Shown here one piece after another: positions 18,374 through 28,358 of a stretch of DNA of 64,000 nt. Source of the stretch: Marinomonas atlantica. GTDB lineage: Bacteria; Pseudomonadota; Gammaproteobacteria; Pseudomonadales; Marinomonadaceae. The DNA is taken from positions 80,298 to 144,297 of the forward strand of contig NZ_LTAW01000008.1 in the NCBI RefSeq assembly GCF_001639725.1, read 5' to 3'. Below the pieces are notes generated by a model. That model ran no database searches. It was not told the origin of the DNA and saw only the letters and a list, made by a program, of their open reading frames with translations. The position numbers and the translations under genes are program-made. Position 1 is the first letter of the stretch, and each line of letters begins with the position of its first letter.

Positions 18374-18409
18374 AAAAATCCGATTAAGGCAACTTAATCG
18401 GATTTTTTT
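18374..18409 (+). terminator. Rho-independent terminator after secB
   Basis: AAAAATCCGATTAAG at 18374-18388 pairs with CTTAATCGGATTTTT at 18393-18407 around a GCAA loop, followed by more T. This is a textbook terminator with 15 paired bases. Confidence 0.93.
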
Positions 18410-18482
18410 ATGGGAATTTATAAGTCGTTGCCCAAGCAAGTCGAACCTTACAAAAGGGATGATTCAGTCTTGATTAAGAACA

Positions 18483-18543
18483 CATGCTTTGGATTCGCGC
18501 TGACGGTCGCGGAGCGACATTGCGCAAGCGAATACAATGCATG
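18483..18543. repeat. 61-nt nested palindrome (long imperfect hairpin)
   Basis: Nested arms pair across the element: CATGC (18483-18487) with GCATG (18539-18543), TTG with CAA, ATTCGC (18493-18498) with GCGAAT (18528-18533), GC with GC, and an apical GTCGC (18506-18510) with GCGAC (18514-18518) around GGA. About 22 base pairs form with small internal loops. No poly-U follows. It may be a REP-like intergenic element or a structured leader of the small ORF downstream. Confidence 0.5.
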
Positions 18544-18707
18544 GATTCTCCTTTCCACAAAGATTGAAGTAGAGCAAAATTGGGTGATGCTGAGGTTGTG
18601 ATATCGCTTCCCCAAACAGGGTCGGGTCGTACTGGAGGGGAATAGTTGCTACCATCATCAGGTACTATCATTATCGAGGCGTTTGTTTGGCCTCAGCAGG
18701 AACGCTT

Positions 18708-18830
18708 ATGGCTAAGAAAAAACGTAAACCTTGTCCCTACTGCATGAAGATGCGCTGGATGCTGTTGTATTTGGTTTGCATGGGCATGATTGGTATGCTG
18801 TTTTTACAAGAATTTCTAAATAAAAACTGA
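18708..18830 (+). CDS. Small CxxC membrane protein of 40 residues
   Basis: The frame encodes a basic N terminus (MAKKKRK), a CPYC motif at residues 9-12 and one hydrophobic helix (about 17-34), then a polar tail. AGCAGGAA lies seven bases before the ATG. The CPYC-basic pattern suggests a small inner-membrane protein with a metal-binding or redox Cys pair. I do not recognise it. It stands between the secB terminator and pobA. Confidence 0.5.
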   Translation: MAKKKRKPCPYCMKMRWMLLYLVCMGMIGMLFLQEFLNKN

Positions 18831-18940
18831 GCATTACCAACCATGACTATGCTTGTTGAAAAACCAACAAGTTATGCACATTCCATCGCAACCGTTTGAC
18901 GATGACCGGCTTCTTTAATCGCTACCTTCCGGCTACACCA

Positions 18941-20149
<1,209 letters not shown>

Positions 20150-20224
20150 TTACCTGTATTATTTTTGTTCGTTATCATTTCTCAATCACTTAATAATGGA
20201 CAAGTAAGAACAAAATAATCAGGA

Positions 20225-20257
20225 ACTTTCAGGACAATAAATTGTACTTTTCGGACA
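20225..20257. promoter_or_regulatory. Direct repeats in the pobA-pobR intergenic region
   Basis: ACTTTCAGGACA at 20225-20236 is repeated as ACTTTTCGGACA at 20246-20257, a start-to-start spacing of 21 bases or two helical turns. Paired direct repeats on one DNA face are typical for AraC-family proteins. It is the best candidate for the regulator's binding site. Confidence 0.5.
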
Positions 20258-20388
20258 GGCAGAGCTTTAATAAAAAGTATAAAAATAGCGTAATTTAAAG
20301 ACATAAAAACCAAATAAAACGCTTTTTAGAGGTTTTTAAGTGCATTATTGGTTTTTGGCAATGACATTAATTTTTCAGTAGAAACATT

Positions 20389-21240
20389 ATGAATCAGACA
20401 ATTCCGCAGTTCGGTTTATACGGTGAGGGACGCTGGATCGATCATCCAGACTTTGTTCACATAGAAGATATTGCCGCACGCAGTAGCCATTTGGGTTGGC
20501 ATATAAAAGCACATCAACACACTCAATTAGTGCAACTGCTGTTACTGAAAAGTGGCTCGGTGCAACTACAACTAGATACCCAAACCCGTTTCCTAGAAGG
20601 CTGCTGGGGGATCATTATTCCTCCTGGGACCGTGCATAGCTTTCGGTTTGCCCCTCAAACAGATGGACGTGTGCTATCTATCTCAGATGCGCTACTAGGA
20701 GATGAATATGCCAATAGTGCCTTTGTGACTACGTCGGGTTGCCTTAATTTCAATGGGGACGCTGAAGAGTTTAGTCACTTGTGGCAACTGATTACGTTAC
20801 TGGAACATGAATTTCATCATGTGAAAGATCATAAAAATACGCTTATTGAGCATTTACTAAAAGCCATACTGATATTTGTCGAGCGACACCACACAGTTAA
20901 CGTTGCCCAACGACAAACCCAAGACGAACTCACATTGCAGCGCTTGAAAAGTCTCGTGAATAACCATCTTACGGATCATTGGAAATTAACGGACTATGCA
21001 ACACAGCTCAATGTGTCGGATAAAAAGCTCAACCGGCTCACCCAACACGCTTTTGGCAAGACCGTTATACAACTCACACACGAGCATTTATTAATGGAGG
21101 CCAAACGTCATCTAATCTATACCCAGAAATCGGTTGAACAAATTGCGTACGACTTAGGCTTCAAAGACCCCGGATATTTCTCACGATTTTTTAAACGCTG
21201 TGAAAACATCACACCTGGGCAGTACAGACAGCAACTCTAG
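20389..21240 (+). CDS. pobR: AraC-family regulator of 4-hydroxybenzoate hydroxylase (PobR-like)
   Basis: This 283-residue protein has an N-terminal cupin-like effector domain (residues about 35-110, with the IIPPGTVHSFRF motif) and a C-terminal double HTH (about 180-283, LTDYATQLNVSDKKLNRL and VEQIAYDLGFKDPGYFSRFFK). The divergent arrangement with pobA matches Pseudomonas pobR, which is AraC-type (the Acinetobacter regulator is IclR-type). 4-Hydroxybenzoate would be the expected effector. Confidence 0.82.
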   Translation: MNQTIPQFGLYGEGRWIDHPDFVHIEDIAARSSHLGWHIKAHQHTQLVQLLLLKSGSVQLQLDTQTRFLEGCWGIIIPPGTVHSFRFAPQTDGRVLSISDALLGDEYANSAFVTTSGCLNFNGDAEEFSHLWQLITLLEHEFHHVKDHKNTLIEHLLKAILIFVERHHTVNVAQRQTQDELTLQRLKSLVNNHLTDHWKLTDYATQLNVSDKKLNRLTQHAFGKTVIQLTHEHLLMEAKRHLIYTQKSVEQIAYDLGFKDPGYFSRFFKRCENITPGQYRQQL

Positions 21241-21392
21241 CACTCCAAAAAACCTAAATAATTGATTATTAAACAATAAAAACAAATGGTTAGTTTTTTT
21301 CATCTATCTACTGAAAATTGATCGTTTGTTTATTAAGTGGCCAGTGATTACTATTTAATCATCTTAAAGCCAATACTTTTCTGGAGAAAACT

Positions 21393-21566
21393 ATGAACAA
21401 CTCATTCGATCACTTAGATACAGAATACTATGTAGAACGTGCTTACCAGCTGCGTAGTGAATACGTTGCCGCCGCTGTAAAGTCTCTTGTTGCCCGCATC
21501 AAGTCTGCTCTAACTTCTGGCAAACGTTCAACTTCTGCACCCTTACAAGGTAACCCAGTTCACTAA
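21393..21566 (+). CDS. Small basic protein of 57 residues
   Basis: CTGGAGAAAACT provides a ribosome site before the ATG. The product has an acidic-polar start, an amphipathic basic helix (residues about 15-40, YVERAYQLRSEYVAAAVKSL) and a Ser/Lys tail. Its shape recalls small YjiS/DUF1127-like proteins with an Arg-rich helix, but I cannot assign it firmly. An imperfect stem ATTGGC/GCCAAT follows at 21581-21598. The rest of the 550-bp gap between pobR and the next gene is AT-rich. Confidence 0.55.
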   Translation: MNNSFDHLDTEYYVERAYQLRSEYVAAAVKSLVARIKSALTSGKRSTSAPLQGNPVH

Positions 21567-21745
21567 GTTTGGCGTCCTTGATTGGCATTTTTGCCAATAT
21601 TCGTTACTGATCGCAACAGTAAAAACAAAAATACGATCAGCATAACGAAGCCCCTCTCATGTACTAATCTAATATCATTTTGCCCTATATCAAACCTTCC
21701 TTTATTTACACTTAGTTTTTAGATCAATCCCTGCACTACAAAAAC

Positions 21746-21763
21746 CTGTCATATATCTGTCAT
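21746..21763 (+). promoter_or_regulatory. Pho box upstream of the EAL-CBS-GGDEF gene
   Basis: CTGTCATATATCTGTCAT is two 7-base CTGTCAT direct repeats spaced by 4 bases, matching the PhoB consensus. A third weaker unit, TGTTCAT, starts at 21768. A -10-like TATCAT lies at 21774-21779, ten bases after the box, as in PhoB-activated promoters that lack a -35. The predicted start leaves about 30 bases before the ATG at 21816. Confidence 0.75.
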
Positions 21764-21815
21764 CATTTGTTCATATCATAGCGACATATTCTTGGCACAA
21801 AGTGGCGGCACGGAC

Positions 21816-23603
21816 ATGCAACTAGACAGCTCATCATTACTTAATAAGGTTTTAGAAGAAGGCCTAATAACGCCTCTATTTCAACCGATTTATGATCTAA
21901 CTTCAGGCCATATTTTTGGCTATGAAGCGCTGTCTCGTGGCCCAAAAGACACTGAGCTGTTTGCCCCAGACGTTTTATTTCCATTTGCTCAAGCACAAGG
22001 GCGATTACACGAACTCGAGCTTTTGTGCCGTGAACGTGCCATCTCACGTTTTGTCGAACTTCAACTTCCAGGCCAACTTTTTCTTAATGTCAGCGCCTCT
22101 CTACTGAGCTCTCCAGACCATCAAAAAGGCATGACATTATCCATTTTGAAAGACCTTGGGTTAAATCAAAATAACATTGTTATTGAACTCTCTGAAAAGC
22201 ACCCCTACGATCAAAATGGTCTTACCCATCAAAGTGTCGAGCATTATCGTGAAATGGGGTTTCAGGTCGCTATAGACGACTTGGGGGCTGGTTACTCTGG
22301 ACTTCGTCTCTGGTCTGAAGTTAGACCCGATATTGTAAAGCTCGACAAACACTTTATTGAAGGCATCGACCGCGATGAGGTTAAGCGTGAGTTTGTTCGA
22401 TCCATCATTAGCATTTCTCAGCGATTACGATGTGCTTTGGTGGCCGAAGGGATTGAGCATAAAGAAGAGCTAGATCAATTACTTGAGTTGGGCGTACGCT
22501 TTGGACAAGGTTTCTTTTTACAACACCCTAGTCCATTACCGAATACAGAACCTCATGAGTATTTGCTTAATCATGTAACGAAGCGCAATAAATTCCACGC
22601 TCAACAAGGAGAAACCGTACAATCATTAAATCGAGAATCAGTTTTCGTTGAAAGCACCCGTCCTTTAAACGAAGTGGCAAAACTTTTCAAAAAAAACAAA
22701 AACATTTTCGCGCTGCCTGTTGTGGAAAATGGTAAACCGTTAGGGATTATTCGCCGACATGCATTACATGAGCTGTTTTCAACCCCCTATGGTCGTGCAC
22801 TGTACGAAAACAAATCCGCGTTAGCAGTTACCTCTACAGATGTGCTGATTGTCGAAAGCAATGTATCCTTAGCCAGTGTTTCGACGATGTTTACTGATCA
22901 AGACACCGACTTGGTCAATAATGAAATCGTGATCGTACACGAAGGGCTATACTTTGGATTAGGACACTTAAAAGACTTACTGAAACGTATTACAGAGCTG
23001 AAGATTCAAAACGCGACTTACTCCAACCCCCTAACACTTTTGCCGGGTAACGTACCGATTAACCGTGAGATTGATCGACGCTTATTGGCTGAGCACGACT
23101 TCTATGTAGCGTATTTTGATTTAAACAACTTTAAACCGTTTAATGATTATTATGGCTACGCTAAAGGTGATGCCATAATCCAATTGGTCGGTAGTATTTT
23201 ACGTAGTGTCGTAACCTCAGAAGAGAACTTCATTGGACATGTTGGCGGCGATGATTTTGTGGTCATCTTCCAAGAAGAAAACTGGTGTGATCAATGTCAT
23301 ATCATCCTTGAGCGATTCGCAGCAGAAGTGATTAAATTCTATAACCCTGCCGACCTTGATGAAGGTGGCATTTGGACTAAAAGTCGTGATGGCGATCATA
23401 CTTTTTTTGATGTTCTAAGTTTGGCCATTGGTGTTGTGAACCCAAACCCAAAGGTATGTGATAGCCACCACTTCGTTGCAGAGTTAGCCGCTCAAGCCAA
23501 GAAATCAGCCAAGCAACGAGGTGGCAATCAAATATACCAACAACCCTACCAATACCACTACGACGATGACATTCCAGCTGAAGTCAATCGTTGTTGCGGC
23601 TAG
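21816..23603 (+). CDS. EAL-CBS-GGDEF cyclic-di-GMP protein
   Basis: This 595-residue protein (counted from the ATG; an in-frame TTG at 21792 has no ribosome site) has three parts. The EAL domain (about 15-250) keeps the motif EALSRGP at 37, NVSA, ELSE, the DDLG pair near 154-157 and AEG near 211, so phosphodiesterase activity is plausible. A CBS pair (about 265-395) may sense a nucleotide. The GGDEF domain ends with GGDDF at 477-481 and FDLNNFKPFNDYYGY, so cyclase activity is also plausible. It has no membrane segment. A Pho box lies upstream. Confidence 0.85.
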   Translation: MQLDSSSLLNKVLEEGLITPLFQPIYDLTSGHIFGYEALSRGPKDTELFAPDVLFPFAQAQGRLHELELLCRERAISRFVELQLPGQLFLNVSASLLSSPDHQKGMTLSILKDLGLNQNNIVIELSEKHPYDQNGLTHQSVEHYREMGFQVAIDDLGAGYSGLRLWSEVRPDIVKLDKHFIEGIDRDEVKREFVRSIISISQRLRCALVAEGIEHKEELDQLLELGVRFGQGFFLQHPSPLPNTEPHEYLLNHVTKRNKFHAQQGETVQSLNRESVFVESTRPLNEVAKLFKKNKNIFALPVVENGKPLGIIRRHALHELFSTPYGRALYENKSALAVTSTDVLIVESNVSLASVSTMFTDQDTDLVNNEIVIVHEGLYFGLGHLKDLLKRITELKIQNATYSNPLTLLPGNVPINREIDRRLLAEHDFYVAYFDLNNFKPFNDYYGYAKGDAIIQLVGSILRSVVTSEENFIGHVGGDDFVVIFQEENWCDQCHIILERFAAEVIKFYNPADLDEGGIWTKSRDGDHTFFDVLSLAIGVVNPNPKVCDSHHFVAELAAQAKKSAKQRGGNQIYQQPYQYHYDDDIPAEVNRCCG

Positions 23604-23686
23604 ATCTCATCAATTCGACATCTAGGCTTCACGAAAGCGTCACGTAACCTCTCTAGCCTAAAGCTATCAGCTAAAGAGGTTAGCCT

Positions 23687-24484
23687 ATGAAGACTCAATT
23701 CCGCGCGGTTTTTATTTCAGATGTCCACCTTGGTACAAAAGCTTGCCAAGCGGAACACTTACTCGATTTTCTTCATAAAATAGAGACCGAAAACCTCTAT
23801 TTGGTCGGAGACATTATCGACTTAATTGAAATGCGCAAACGCGCTTACTTCAACGATACGCAACAGCAAGTTGTACAACGAATTTTAGAGTTGGCAAAGC
23901 TAGGTACTAAGGTAACCTACATCCCTGGCAACCATGATGCATTCTTTCGTCAATTTTGCGGTCAAACTCTTTCAGGCGTTGCATTAGAGCAGCAAGCAAT
24001 TCACACCACAGCAGATGGCCGTCGCTTTCTAGTTAGCCATGGGGATGAGTTTGATCAAATGGTAAAAGTCAGCCCATTTATGCTAGCAATTGGTGACAAA
24101 GTCCATGGATTAATGCTGTCTTTAAATCGCCATTTCAATCGCATTAGACGCGCCTTTGGACGACCTTACTGGTCTTTTGCAGGTTACCTCAAACAGCACG
24201 TCAGTAAAGCACAAGAGTTCATCACCCGCTTTGAAACCGCGGCGATCAAAACTGCACGAAATAAAAAACTAGATGGGTATATTGGTGGACATATCCATTT
24301 TGCACGCTTTCAACGTCAAGGTGATGTGTTGTACTGCAACGATGGGGATTGGGTAGAACACTGTACCGCACTAGTAGAGCATGAGGATGGCGAATTGCAG
24401 CTATTACATTGGTCAGAACAGCCTTGCTTCCTCGCCAGTGAACCCAGCCACGAAACACTTGGAACAACACCTTCCTTGGCTTAA
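23687..24484 (+). CDS. LpxH-like metallophosphoesterase (UDP-2,3-diacylglucosamine diphosphatase family)
   Basis: This 265-residue calcineurin-type phosphoesterase has the metal motifs SDVHLGT near residue 11, VGDIIDLIE near 41, IPGNHD near 80, VSHGDEFD near 112 and GHIHF near 200. These match LpxH-family hydrolases of lipid A synthesis. Classical LpxH starts differently, so this could be an LpxH2-type paralogue with another phosphate ester as substrate. AAAGAGGTT precedes the ATG. Confidence 0.75.
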   Translation: MKTQFRAVFISDVHLGTKACQAEHLLDFLHKIETENLYLVGDIIDLIEMRKRAYFNDTQQQVVQRILELAKLGTKVTYIPGNHDAFFRQFCGQTLSGVALEQQAIHTTADGRRFLVSHGDEFDQMVKVSPFMLAIGDKVHGLMLSLNRHFNRIRRAFGRPYWSFAGYLKQHVSKAQEFITRFETAAIKTARNKKLDGYIGGHIHFARFQRQGDVLYCNDGDWVEHCTALVEHEDGELQLLHWSEQPCFLASEPSHETLGTTPSLA

Positions 24485-24508
24485 TAAATAAGGCTGTTTG
24501 GCTCGCGT

Positions 24509-25198
24509 TTAAGGCGCCTTATTATTGGATGATAAACGAGCTCGGCCACCGCCGATACGGACTAATTCCTGCAAGCTAGGCGCATGATCATTAAAATGCG
24601 CCACTTGCGCTAACAACAGCTCCGCGGTAGCCATGGCATCAGTGAGCGCATCGTGTCCAGGGTAGTCAGGTAAACCATAACGCTCACGGCAAGCAGGTAA
24701 GCGATAACCACCGTCACCAATGACTTCTTGAGCACGGCTGCGACGTTGCATTTCCACCTGCATGGTATCGATCCAATCAAATGCCAGCGCAGGCATGGGC
24801 TGAGTCTGCCAGAGGGATTTTAAAAAGCCCAATTCCAGTGGTGAGTAATGAACCACCAGTATCTTATCTTTCATAATCTGTCGTAAGTAACGCAGCACAC
24901 TCTCATGACGACGCCCTTGCTCCATTACATCAGAGTCGGTAATCATATGTATTCCGACACTGACGTCATCAATCTCAGCAGAGTCTAATAATAAATGCTG
25001 AGCCGTATCCAGTTGAATCGCGCCATTTTCAATCAACACCCAGCCTAAACTAATTACCTGATGCTGCTTGGGATCCAACCCTGTGGTTTCCATATCTAAC
25101 ACGAAATAAGAATGCTCATACCAAGGCTTCGTTTGCTCTTCACGCCGCTCACGCCAGCTATCAATAGCTTGAAAAATACGCTTTGGCATCTTATGCAT
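24509..25198 (-). CDS. DnaQ-like 3'-5' exonuclease
   Basis: This DEDDh-type exonuclease has 229 residues. Motif ExoI is DMETTGLD, ExoII lies around VVHYSPLELGFL and ExoIII is GHDALTDAMATAELL. The longest frame opens at 25252 but would overlap the upstream gene by 62 bases. I prefer the ATG at 25198, which overlaps the upstream TAA in ATGCATAA. A second ATG at 25189 is also possible. Co-occurrence with a DUF294 protein is common in proteobacteria and suggests nucleotide-linked signalling or repair rather than replication proofreading. Confidence 0.8.
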   Translation of the reverse strand: MHKMPKRIFQAIDSWRERREEQTKPWYEHSYFVLDMETTGLDPKQHQVISLGWVLIENGAIQLDTAQHLLLDSAEIDDVSVGIHMITDSDVMEQGRRHESVLRYLRQIMKDKILVVHYSPLELGFLKSLWQTQPMPALAFDWIDTMQVEMQRRSRAQEVIGDGGYRLPACRERYGLPDYPGHDALTDAMATAELLLAQVAHFNDHAPSLQELVRIGGGRARLSSNNKAP

Positions 25199-27056
25199 AA
25201 CCTCTAGCAAAACGTTGCAAGGCAGCAGATTGCCCGTCTGCGATGATGGCAAACGTCGACTTTAAGTGTTTACGCTCTAGCGAACTTAGTTCAGACGGAT
25301 CTAAATAAGCACTCGGCTCACCTGTGGTTTGCCAATGTTGACGCTGCGCTTGTAGGCGAAGCTCATTCAGCTCATCCCATGCGTCCATCAAGTTTCGGGC
25401 AATGTCCAACCCCATCAGTTTTTCCCGAGCGGCCTGTTCAAGACGATCTTTTGTCGCCACATGATAGCGCTTACAACCTAGCCCATAAATTCGGGCCAAA
25501 TCATTAATCAATGCTAAGCCCTGATGCTTTAGATCTAATTGATGCTTGTGCTCACCTGAGGACTCGAGCAAAAAATTGCGGAAGAAACCAATTGGAGGTT
25601 TAGAGGCCGTAGCTGTTCGAGTTAAGGTGGCTAAAAACAGCGAGGTTTTGGCAACACGTGATTGCATATCTTGAATCAGTTCTGTTACACCGTTTTCATC
25701 ACCGTAAACACAACGAATATCAAAGAAAATACTGGCGTTCAGTAAAGACGAAGGTGAGCTGGCTTCAACCCAATTGGCAAATGTTTGCTTCCAACCGTCC
25801 TGGGTCAAACGCCACTTCTTATTCGACGCCATAATGTCACCAGGACAACTGCGAATACCGCATTGTGCTAAGCCATCACAGATAAATTGGGCCAGTTTCG
25901 CGAAATACTGAGCTTGTTCGGATGTCGGCTCTTGGGACAACATCATGCCATTGTCTTGATCGCTGCCAAGCGATTGATCTTTACGAGCTTGTGAACCGAA
26001 TACTAGGAACTGAAAAGCAAAAGGTGCTGCACCATATCGTTCGATGCCCAGCTCAATAATTCGTCGCGTTAAACTGTCACTGATTGCCGCAATAACGCTA
26101 CCAATGTCTGTGGTTTTCATATCAGTCAGGATCAGATTTACAATCAAATTGTTCAACTGCTGACACACTTCTCGAAGACTGGTGATATCCGTCTGACGAT
26201 TAATCTGATTGATAAGAAGTAATGGACTAAGTTCTTGATGCCTCAATAGATCTGCAGCTGTGATCATACCAACAGGCGTATGATCAGACTCGACAACAGG
26301 CAAGTGATGAATATTTTTTTCGCTCATCAAGGTCTGCGCGTGCATCACCAAACTTCTTGAATCAATCGAGGCTGGAGCATGCGTCATCACATCGCTAAGC
26401 GGTATGTCGGCTGATGCTCCGACGGCCAACACTCTTGAGCGTAAATCTCGGTCTGTGACAATGCCGACGAGTCTGTCTTTCTCCAATACTAGAATCGAAC
26501 TGACACGAGCGTCAGTCATGACAGAGGCGGCTTGCTGCACGGTATCTGTAACACTTGCAGTAATTAGATTACGCGCCATGATTTGGCTAATCGAAGTGGA
26601 GAGCTGCAGTACCGGAGTGGCCAAATCTGTTGCGTGAGCTCGAGATAATTTACGCAGTCGACTGGTACGTGTATGAGCAAAAAACAATGCAAACTCTTCG
26701 CTTTCCTGCAGCAGCTCTTGAAAGCCATCTTTTTGAAAACGGTAGATAAGGCTGTCTTCTAACACAACGACTTGTAACCCGTCTGGGTTTTGCTCCAAGA
26801 CACTGGATACACCAAAACAATCGCCATCGGCCAGCTTATCTACTAGCCCGCCTTTTGCTGAACGGATTTCACACGCACCGCGTCGAATCAGGTGCAGCGT
26901 AGCACGCGAACCTTCTAGATTAAGCTTCTCACCTTGCCTCGCATACGTGAGCTCGACGCCACCGAGTAGATGTTTTTGCTGTACGGATGTTAGACCTGAA
27001 AACGGAGGCGTACTGTCTATAAATTTTAGGACTTCTGGGATATCTATCGCTGCCAT
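25191..27056 (-). CDS. cNMP-binding / CBS-pair / DUF294 nucleotidyltransferase-like protein
   Basis: This 621-residue cytosolic protein has a cyclic-nucleotide-binding fold (about 15-130), a CBS pair (about 155-275), and a DUF294 nucleotidyltransferase-like domain (about 290-440) with the signature GSQARKDQSLGSDQDN at 354-369. A DUF294 C-terminal helical region follows (about 475-610). GlnD-like uridylyltransferase relatives carry similar signatures, but the target protein is unknown. It overlaps the exonuclease gene by eight bases. Confidence 0.82.
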   Translation of the reverse strand: MAAIDIPEVLKFIDSTPPFSGLTSVQQKHLLGGVELTYARQGEKLNLEGSRATLHLIRRGACEIRSAKGGLVDKLADGDCFGVSSVLEQNPDGLQVVVLEDSLIYRFQKDGFQELLQESEEFALFFAHTRTSRLRKLSRAHATDLATPVLQLSTSISQIMARNLITASVTDTVQQAASVMTDARVSSILVLEKDRLVGIVTDRDLRSRVLAVGASADIPLSDVMTHAPASIDSRSLVMHAQTLMSEKNIHHLPVVESDHTPVGMITAADLLRHQELSPLLLINQINRQTDITSLREVCQQLNNLIVNLILTDMKTTDIGSVIAAISDSLTRRIIELGIERYGAAPFAFQFLVFGSQARKDQSLGSDQDNGMMLSQEPTSEQAQYFAKLAQFICDGLAQCGIRSCPGDIMASNKKWRLTQDGWKQTFANWVEASSPSSLLNASIFFDIRCVYGDENGVTELIQDMQSRVAKTSLFLATLTRTATASKPPIGFFRNFLLESSGEHKHQLDLKHQGLALINDLARIYGLGCKRYHVATKDRLEQAAREKLMGLDIARNLMDAWDELNELRLQAQRQHWQTTGEPSAYLDPSELSSLERKHLKSTFAIIADGQSAALQRFARGYA

Positions 27057-27194
27057 AAACCAAATACCTAATGTTATTTTTATGGTTTAAAGATACGTCG
27101 AGATATCCACAGTTACCACCATGGATGAAGATTTAATACCAAGGTATAAGGATTCAAGACAAGAACTCGGTAGATTTAGTCGCGCTTTGGCAAT

Positions 27195-27974
27195 TTAGCT
27201 AAACACGACTTTGTCGCGGCCGCTGTCTTTGGCGCGATAAAGCGCATCATCGGCACGAGTAATCAATGAATCGGCTGAGTCACCGATTTGATAATGGGAG
27301 ACTCCAATACTGACCGTAGTGCGAATTTTAGTGTGATCACCCGCTTCAAAATAGGCTTCTCGAATCACCTTCGTCAACTGCTTCAAGCAAGATTCAACTT
27401 CTGCATGCTCTACCTGAGAGAAGATCACAAGAAACTCTTCGCCTCCCCAGCGGGAAATATGCCCTGAATCACCCACCGTAAGTTCAATTAAGTTACCAAC
27501 AGAGACTAAAACATCGTCACCGATTAAGTGGCCAAATTCATCATTAATACGTTTAAAATAATCAATATCAATCATCGCAAGACGCACCGACTCGGGGCGC
27601 ATATCAAACTCCGCTTTTAAGCGCCGCAGCATTTTTCGACGATTCGGCAACCCTGTCAGAGCATCGATATAAGATGCTTGCTCTAGCTCAATGTTTGCTT
27701 CACGCAAAGCAGTTTGATAACGATCTGAAATACGGGTAATTTTATCTAATTGACGAAGATGCTTATCAAAGCGCTCACTCAACGTTTTCTTTTTCTGAAT
27801 CATCATGTCCTGATAAGAATCAGACACTCGAATCAAATGCTCCATACGTGACCATTGATCTTGATTGTATTCCCATAGGGCTTCTAAAACGTCATGTAAT
27901 GGATGTTCTTGATGGGCCTCATCTGCGAGAGCCGCCAAAACACGCTGTTCGAGTTCTTTGATATTGTGCTTCAT
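27195..27974 (-). CDS. siaD: Diguanylate cyclase SiaD
   Basis: This 259-residue GGDEF protein has an N-terminal helical region (about 1-95) and a cyclase domain with LTGLPNRR, DIDYFKRINDEFGH and the active site GGEEF at 177-181. No RxxD inhibitory site is present at the expected five-residue spacing (the residues are GDSG). In Pseudomonas aeruginosa, SiaD makes cyclic-di-GMP when bound by unphosphorylated SiaC. The start overlaps siaC by four bases. It closes the siaABCD operon. Confidence 0.88.
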   Translation of the reverse strand: MKHNIKELEQRVLAALADEAHQEHPLHDVLEALWEYNQDQWSRMEHLIRVSDSYQDMMIQKKKTLSERFDKHLRQLDKITRISDRYQTALREANIELEQASYIDALTGLPNRRKMLRRLKAEFDMRPESVRLAMIDIDYFKRINDEFGHLIGDDVLVSVGNLIELTVGDSGHISRWGGEEFLVIFSQVEHAEVESCLKQLTKVIREAYFEAGDHTKIRTTVSIGVSHYQIGDSADSLITRADDALYRAKDSGRDKVVFS

Positions 27975-28348
27975 TCTTGGCCTATGATATTAAACGCAAA
28001 GCTACAATCTTCCTTAAATTCTTCTGCTAGCTCTGCAACACGCTCATTATCCACGTCATAACGCCAGTTAACCGTGACATCACGACCCTTTTGGTGATGT
28101 TCTTCAAGCTCATCAAAAATGTCCATCAGGACCTTAATGCTACTGGTATTCAAATACAGCAGTGCTAATTCAACCGTCATTGGTCGATCATTACTTTTAA
28201 GATAGGTTGTGACCCATGCCACCAATTCGGAGTAAAACTCAAACGAATTCTCGGGGTAAGAATCACCTTCCATATACACCACACCGCGATTACTATCGGT
28301 TTCAATCAAAGGTGTTGCCTGGGTGGAAACAATGTTTAAATCTTTCAT
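27971..28348 (-). CDS. siaC: SiaC-family regulatory phosphoprotein (DUF1987)
   Basis: This 125-residue protein matches DUF1987. Thr68 in LLYLNTSSIKVLMDI lies at exactly the position of the phosphorylated Thr68 of P. aeruginosa SiaC. In that species SiaB phosphorylates it, SiaA dephosphorylates it, and the unphosphorylated form activates SiaD. The sequence between siaB and siaD places it in the same operon. Confidence 0.88.
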   Translation of the reverse strand: MKDLNIVSTQATPLIETDSNRGVVYMEGDSYPENSFEFYSELVAWVTTYLKSNDRPMTVELALLYLNTSSIKVLMDIFDELEEHHQKGRDVTVNWRYDVDNERVAELAEEFKEDCSFAFNIIGQE

Positions 28349-28358
28349 GCTTTATTAC

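Noticed and set aside
21792..21815. TTG start for the EAL-CBS-GGDEF gene, and a TGGCAC sigma54-like half-site there
   Set aside because: No ribosome site precedes the TTG, and no TTGC follows the TGGCAC at the required spacing. The Pho box and -10 place the transcript start just before it, fitting the ATG at 21816.
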